Below the pieces are notes generated by a model. That model did no database searches. It worked only from the letters and a program-made list of their open reading frames with translations, and was not told the DNA's origin. DNA of 64,000 nt from Ixodes scapularis (lineage: Eukaryota; Arthropoda; Arachnida; Ixodida; Ixodidae): assembly GCF_016920785.2 (NCBI RefSeq), contig NW_024609835.1, positions 176,490,798-176,554,797 of the forward strand, given 5' to 3'. The stretch's first letter is position 1; each line of letters opens with the position of its first letter. Position numbers and translations under genes: made by a program. This document shows positions 59,310 through 64,000 of the stretch, one piece after another.

Positions 59310-59505
59310 GGTGCCACGTGACTCTCAGTGCGAAGTTCTGATGTCATGTGACGTCACGGTATCAACAACGTTATTAGATCTAGCGACGTCCTCAATTTGA
59401 ATCGACTTAACGCGGTGAGTCACGTGACGTCACGGGGTCACGTGATGTGACATTACTTGACAGCATGTCTTGACATCATGACGTCACGTGACGATGTGAC
59501 ACATG
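59310..59505. repeat. CACGTGACGTCA-rich tract
   Basis: At least six copies of TCACGTGACGTCA-like words within 200 bases, in both orientations because the word is nearly palindromic. Same word as in the arrays at 4790, 31380 and 52550. Confidence 0.6.
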
Positions 59506-60346
59506 GCTAATCATAGTGCCAATAAGAAAGCGTCGCAAAAAAACAGGATTTATTATACTTTGCAATTCTGTATATGACGACTTGATCAATACGTAGAGGA
59601 ATACACGTGCCAAATTTTTATTCCCAAATAATAAATTTGTAATACTAACAAAAAAAAATACCGGGAACCATTTTGAACCGGTTACCGTTATATTTTTTTC
59701 CGGTTCAGTTCCGGTTCAGTTCCAAAATGGCGGCGAACATTTAGGTTCGGTTCAGTTCCGGTTCGGCTAAAAATAACGGTTCTGTTCCGGTTTTCGGTTC
59801 GGTTCGGTTTCGGTTCGACACCCTTCGTGTAGGTGATCACGGCAAGACGATCGGTCCCAGATCTTTTTATGTAATCCGCCAGTGAATTGACGATGGCTTT
59901 TCTCTGTTCTGTTGAGCCCCTAGCTCGGAAAAACTTGTCTGGCGTCCTTGGTCTATCAAAACTAGAAGCGCGCACCTAACCTCACCACACTGCCGTCTAT
60001 TTCCGCTCGATAACGTCTGTCTGCTGTGGTCGCCGTCCCCATGGAAACGAAGCCCCTGCTGAATAGACGCACATGTGAACGCACGTGGTGTCGGAAACCA
60101 GCAATAGCCTCCAGCATTTACCGAATACCGTCTGCTGATGCCCGTAATTCCCGGATGATAAGATTATTATCCAGGTTTTCGCTCGCCAGCCTTACCCCTG
60201 TTACGCAAGTGGTAACTTTAGCACACCACCGCGCTTCTCACGCGCTCCAAATCCTTCCAGAATTGACTAATGTAGCGGTGTCGATGCCGCTCTGCAAGTT
60301 TCTAATTGGAACCATATGTTTATTTTTGATAACTCAAAAGTTAAAT

Positions 60347-60480
60347 ATATAAAAAAAAAACATTATTATATTTGGCTGGTCGTTTTCTAGCACTCCAACC
60401 ATCCGAATCGAATGTGCGAGATCCGGGAGCGCCTGCCATCTGAGCTAGAGGAACTGCGCGCCAGCCGAATGCTAGGCAAC
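60347..60480 (-). repeat. tRNA-derived SINE-like unit with A-run
   Basis: On the minus strand an A box TAGCTCAGATGG (near 60436-60447) and a B-box-like ATTCGATTCGG (60403-60413) are in tRNA spacing. The 3' side ends in a T-run on this strand (an A-run at 60351-60360 on the plus strand). Confidence 0.5.
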
Positions 60481-61384
60481 TTTTCCGAGCGGCCCGAGCG
60501 CCGTCACGGAAGTGGACACCGAGGACAACCTCCGCAACCGCTTCACTGCCATGGCGCAAGCTACCGCCCGATACGAAGAGTTTAGCCAATACCATTAATC
60601 TATCCAGCTCCCCCGCCGCACAGTCCGCATGCGCGCACAAAAAACGGAAGCCTTCAATGCGGATGCTGGGTCTCACTGCGGTTCTCCGTCATGCGCTGAG
60701 CACCCCCTGTACTCAATTGCACTGCAGAGCACAGTGGGATTGGTGCGGTATCTTTTAACTCAACAGCGGAAGTGACTGAAGTCACGTGACTGAGCCTGTG
60801 GCACCCGCTCCCACCGCTCTCACTTCGAAGATAAAGCGCCGCACAGCGCTACGCTTCATGCACAGATTATATTACAATCCATGATCACCCCGGAGCTTCA
60901 TTCTTCCGGCTCATCACGTTAAATTTCATTTCCGTAAAGTAAAACCCATAGTTTCCAGGAATTTCGCATTCAAATACTCACATCTTTTCTTATGTATCTC
61001 CGGTTGGAACATCGTTCCCTCAAGCTTGGTTTCAAATAATAACTGTACTCAGTTCCTCCAGGAAATAGGTAATTTTTTCAATAATGTTTGTATAATGATG
61101 TTATGAATCTCTTTCCCAATTTTGACAACAAAAATGCGCATTTGATTATTTCCCCCTGTGTAATGCCTCTTTGAGGCACTTAAAGTAACAACACGAAATG
61201 AAGAAAGAAAGAGGACGGCGCTATCCGAATGTCTGAGAGCGCTCTGAAAGAACCACTGAATGTACTTATAGCGCCCGACTTCGACCAGCCGAACGGACAC
61301 TGGCTATTCAGAGCGCTCCAAGAGGCTAAACTAGATTAGCCAAATACACCATTAGTAAACTGTCCTGATTATAATGACGTTTAC

Positions 61385-61387
61385 CCC

Positions 61388-61418
<31 letters not shown>

Positions 61419-61421
61419 ACA
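61385..61421. repeat. C-run plus (CA)n microsatellite
   Basis: About 20 C followed by about nine CA units. Confidence 0.9.
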
Positions 61422-61440
61422 TTATGTCCCCCTTGTGACC

Positions 61441-63195
61441 ATATTTATTTATTTCTTTAAATACCTTACACGCCCTCAAGGGGCATTATGTAAGGGGGGG
61501 GGGGGTTACAAAGCAGAATAAATCAAAAGTATAGAGCACAAAAAACACAAAACCAACCACACTTAAGTAGAGATGCGACAAGGGTCCCAAAAAGTAGTCA
61601 AGTCTGGTCAAAAAAGAACTTGATCACTTTGACAAACAATGTTCAACAGTCAGCTCACGTTGACAAACAATTCCAACAGTCAGCAATGGCGGAGGGCAAA
61701 AACGAGCAGAAAAACAAGGATGACTTACAAGAAATAAGTTTAATCTTACGTGAGTTATCGATGCGGGCTGAAACATTAAACGGTTGAGAGAGAAGTGACG
61801 AGTGAAGTGATTGCGAGTAGTATATTTTATGCAGAAGACATAGCTTTGATACCCTGCGGCGTATCTCAAGTGAAGGTCAGCACGAGTTTTAAGGTTAGCT
61901 ACACTAGTATGACGTGAGTAATCAGAAAAAATGAAACGAACGGCTCGGTTTTGAAGTGCTTCCAGTGAGGCAGCTAAGTAATGATAATGAGGGTTCCAAA
62001 TGCTGCAAGCGTATTCCAGGATCGGTCGAACAAGCGTGACGTATGTTAGTCGTTTAAGAGAAGACGGGGCAGAATTAAAGTTACGCTTTAAATAACCGAG
62101 ACTACGGTTAGCTTTTGAAAGAATGTAATTAATATGCATGTTCCATGATAGATCCGAGGTTAGGTGAACTCCTAGGTATTTGTAAGATTGGACTAATTCC
62201 AACGGGGTATTTTGAATGTGATATTGACTGGGATACGAACAAGAATTATTAGGACGAATGAAACGAACGTGCTTGCATTTAGAAGAGTTTAAAAGCATGG
62301 GTCAGTTAGTACACCATGAGCTGATATTTAGTAAGGCGTCTTGAAGGGCAGTAGAATCCGATGGGTTACTGATCCGACGATAAATAACGCAGTCATCGGC
62401 GAAAAGACGAATTTGTGAGGTCAAGGAGTTAGGCAAATTGTTAAGATAGATAGAAAAAAGAAGCGGGCCCAGCACACTACCCTGAGGAATACCGGAGGTG
62501 ATGGGAACAGGATCAGAATGATGGTTGTTAGCGATAGTGTACTTGTCCTGTTATGTAAAAAGTCTTTAATCCATTTGAATACATGCGGGTCAATATTTAC
62601 TGCAGATAATTTTGAGAGCAAACGCTGATGAGGAACGCGATCAAATGCCTTACAAAAGTCGAGAAAAATAGCATCAGTAACCTCATTGCTGTCCAAATTA
62701 GTGTGAATATGATGTAAGAAACCAGCTAGCTGTGTCTAACTAGACAGTCCTTTTCTAAAACCATGCTGATGAGGTGAAAAGAAATGATTGTTCTCAAGAA
62801 AAGTAACGAGGTTAGTATAGATTATATGTTCAAGTAATTTACATGAAACGCTGGTTATAGATATTGGCCTGTAGTCATTAGCAGATAATTTATCACCACC
62901 TTTGAAGACAGGAACGACCCGCCCGATTTTCCAATCATTGGGCAGCCTACCCTCTAGCAATGACTGGGAAAATATTTCGGATAGTAAGACACAGCTAACG
63001 TCCCTAGTACACTTCAGTAATTTCGAGCTAATGCCGTCTTCAACAGCGGATGTAGAAAGTTTAGAGCTGTGTTGTATTCTCACTTCTTCTTTCATTGCCA
63101 CTTCTTTGCCACATCTATAATTCTCGGCCACTAGATGCCACTTCGTCTTTCTTTCCTTCTCGAGCTGGGTCCTTGCGCCCTGAATAAACATCATT
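61441..63195 (-). pseudogene. 5'-truncated non-LTR retrotransposon (LINE), reverse transcriptase
   Basis: Minus strand. Motifs in order are NDWKIGRVVPVFKGGDKLSA, YRPISITSVSCKLLEHII, DAIFLDFCKAFDRVPHQRLL, LFADDCVIYRR and a thumb with YKYLGVHLTSDLSW. A C-terminal region with RPILEYACSIWNPHY follows. A stop near 62735 and frame breaks near 62530 and 62400 inactivate it. The 3' end has an ATAAATAAATA tail (61441-61455 as its complement). The endonuclease is missing. It resembles the CR1/L2/Jockey-type group; clade assignment is inference. Confidence 0.8.
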
Positions 63196-63257
63196 GGCCT
63201 GATGACGGTTGTTCAGTCACGACGTCCCTGCCGTTGTCCCTCGCTGGGACACGACAT

Positions 63258-64000
63258 CCTTTTGGTTATCCAGGTTGTCTCGTGTCAGACAACGGGCCAC
63301 AGTTCACGTCCTTACAGTTTAACGACTTTCTAAAAGACCGAGGCATAAACCACGTCTACTCGTCGGTGTACTATCCGCAAGCCAATGGGCTCGTCGAAAG
63401 GTTCAATCGAGTACTGAAGAGCTTCATTCAGCTCGCTACCGCTGAGAAGCGTCGGTTACAAGAAGCAGTCACCGACTACCTAGGGGTGTACCGGTGTACC
63501 CCACATGCCACAACAGGCCTGTCGCCAGCGCTCCTCCTCCACGGAAGGAAACCGAAGACGCGTCTCCATATCCTGGGTCTGTCACCTCGGGAATTTCTTC
63601 GCAACCCAGTAAAGGAGATGAAACGTCTACGAGAACGAGTGTGCCATCGGCAACAGTCAAGCAAGAAATACACTGACCAGCGACGAGGAGCCAAACGACC
63701 GACGTTTGTTGTTGGTCAATTCGTTCGCTACCGGCTTCCAAAGAAAACGCGCTACGATAAATCCAAGTTCAGCGAGCCGTTGAAAATATTGGAACGAGTT
63801 GGACGTTGGACATTCCCCCTAGAGGACGGAAGAGTCTGGAACGCATCCAAGTTGACCGCTGCCGTTCCACCCGAGAAACAGTCAACGCCCTTAAACACGT
63901 TTCAGCATCGGCGATCAGGAAGCCTGACAGTTCACTGGGTTCCTGAATCGCCACCTGTCGCGGGTAACAGTCAGGTTCCTGCCCAGTGTACGCCATCAGG
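63258..64000 (+). CDS. Ty3/gypsy integrase, partial, runs off the window
   Basis: An uninterrupted frame from about 63258 to the window end. It has PGCLVSDNGPQFTS (second catalytic Asp) and YYPQANGLVERFNRVLKSFI (catalytic Glu), then a GLSPALLLHGRKP segment and a basic C-terminal part with FVVGQFVRYRLP. The first catalytic Asp and the zinc region are missing because the sequence becomes unrelated to integrase to the left, close to the LINE's end at about 63195. Nothing in the visible part is broken. Confidence 0.8.

Larger units (their letters stand above)
53124..59826. mobile_element. 6.7-kb element with GGTTCGG-rich inverted ends and probable target duplication
   Basis: The left end (AGAGTGTCGAACCG ...) and right end (... 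CGGTTCGACACCCT) are inverted, and both continue as blocks of GGTTCAGTTCC and GGTTCGG words for about 160 bases. GTGTAGG lies directly before the left end (53117-53123) and after the right end (59827-59833), with the eighth base differing (C and T). The interior has a THAP-like ORF near the left end and several nested inverted repeats. No transposase catalytic domain is visible. Confidence 0.65.

Overview
This is a eukaryotic, repeat-dominated window. It has no operons, ribosome binding sites or compact coding; the only host-type genes are short exons separated by kilobases, with spliced junctions in the GT/AG form. The repeat content fits an arthropod with a large genome: Ty3/gypsy elements, non-LTR elements, hAT-like and TA-flanked DNA elements, tRNA-derived SINE-like units and THAP-like Cys/His modules. 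I think an ixodid tick or related chelicerate is likely, but that is inference from repeat and protein style, not proof.

The best host gene is a type II membrane M1-family aminopeptidase on the minus strand. Exon 1 (14340-15182) encodes a cytoplasmic tail, one membrane segment, a long Lys/Thr/Ser-rich stalk and the start of the M1 N-terminal beta domain. The next exon (4168-4406) continues that domain in the same phase. The catalytic exons lie beyond base 1. The 9.9-kb intron between them holds a hAT-like element (7490-13551) split by a complete but broken Ty3/gypsy element (8985-13299), a TA-flanked miniature element with palindromic satellite repeats (4568-5206), an inverted-repeat element (5995-6399) and a LINE ribonuclease H relic.

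16.7-22 kb: a tRNA-derived SINE, strong hairpins, and a decayed Ty3/gypsy relic with a palindromic miniature element in its reverse transcriptase. 22-30 kb: fold-back repeats, a SINE, a 3.3-kb element with GAGCGC-rich inverted ends (24842-28164) that encloses a second copy of the hAT-like element (25562-27522, 8-bp target duplication), and another inverted-repeat element. 30.7-33.8 kb: a decayed LINE interrupted by a second TA-flanked satellite element, then a solo-LTR-like block.

34.9-39.1 kb: a possible promoter and noncoding first exon (donor at 35071), a SINE, a short hAT-like element with a perfect 8-bp target duplication (35823-36799), and a possible 3' terminal exon near 38712. 39.5-42.1 kb: a fold-back element and a minus-strand Ty3/gypsy element whose middle was deleted, fusing gag to the integrase tail. 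46.2-52.2 kb: a 309-bp tandem duplication, then a long Ty3/gypsy element whose terminal repeats carry a tRNA-like module.

53.1-59.8 kb: a 6.7-kb element with inverted ends rich in GGTTCGG-type repeats and a probable 7-8 bp target duplication; inside are a THAP-like short ORF, nested inverted repeats and a 42-bp perfect palindrome. 60-64 kb: a SINE, a 5'-truncated minus-strand LINE, and the start of another Ty3/gypsy integrase that runs off the window. Apart from the aminopeptidase, nearly all coding signal comes from broken mobile elements, many nested in each other, so their relative ages can be read from the nesting.
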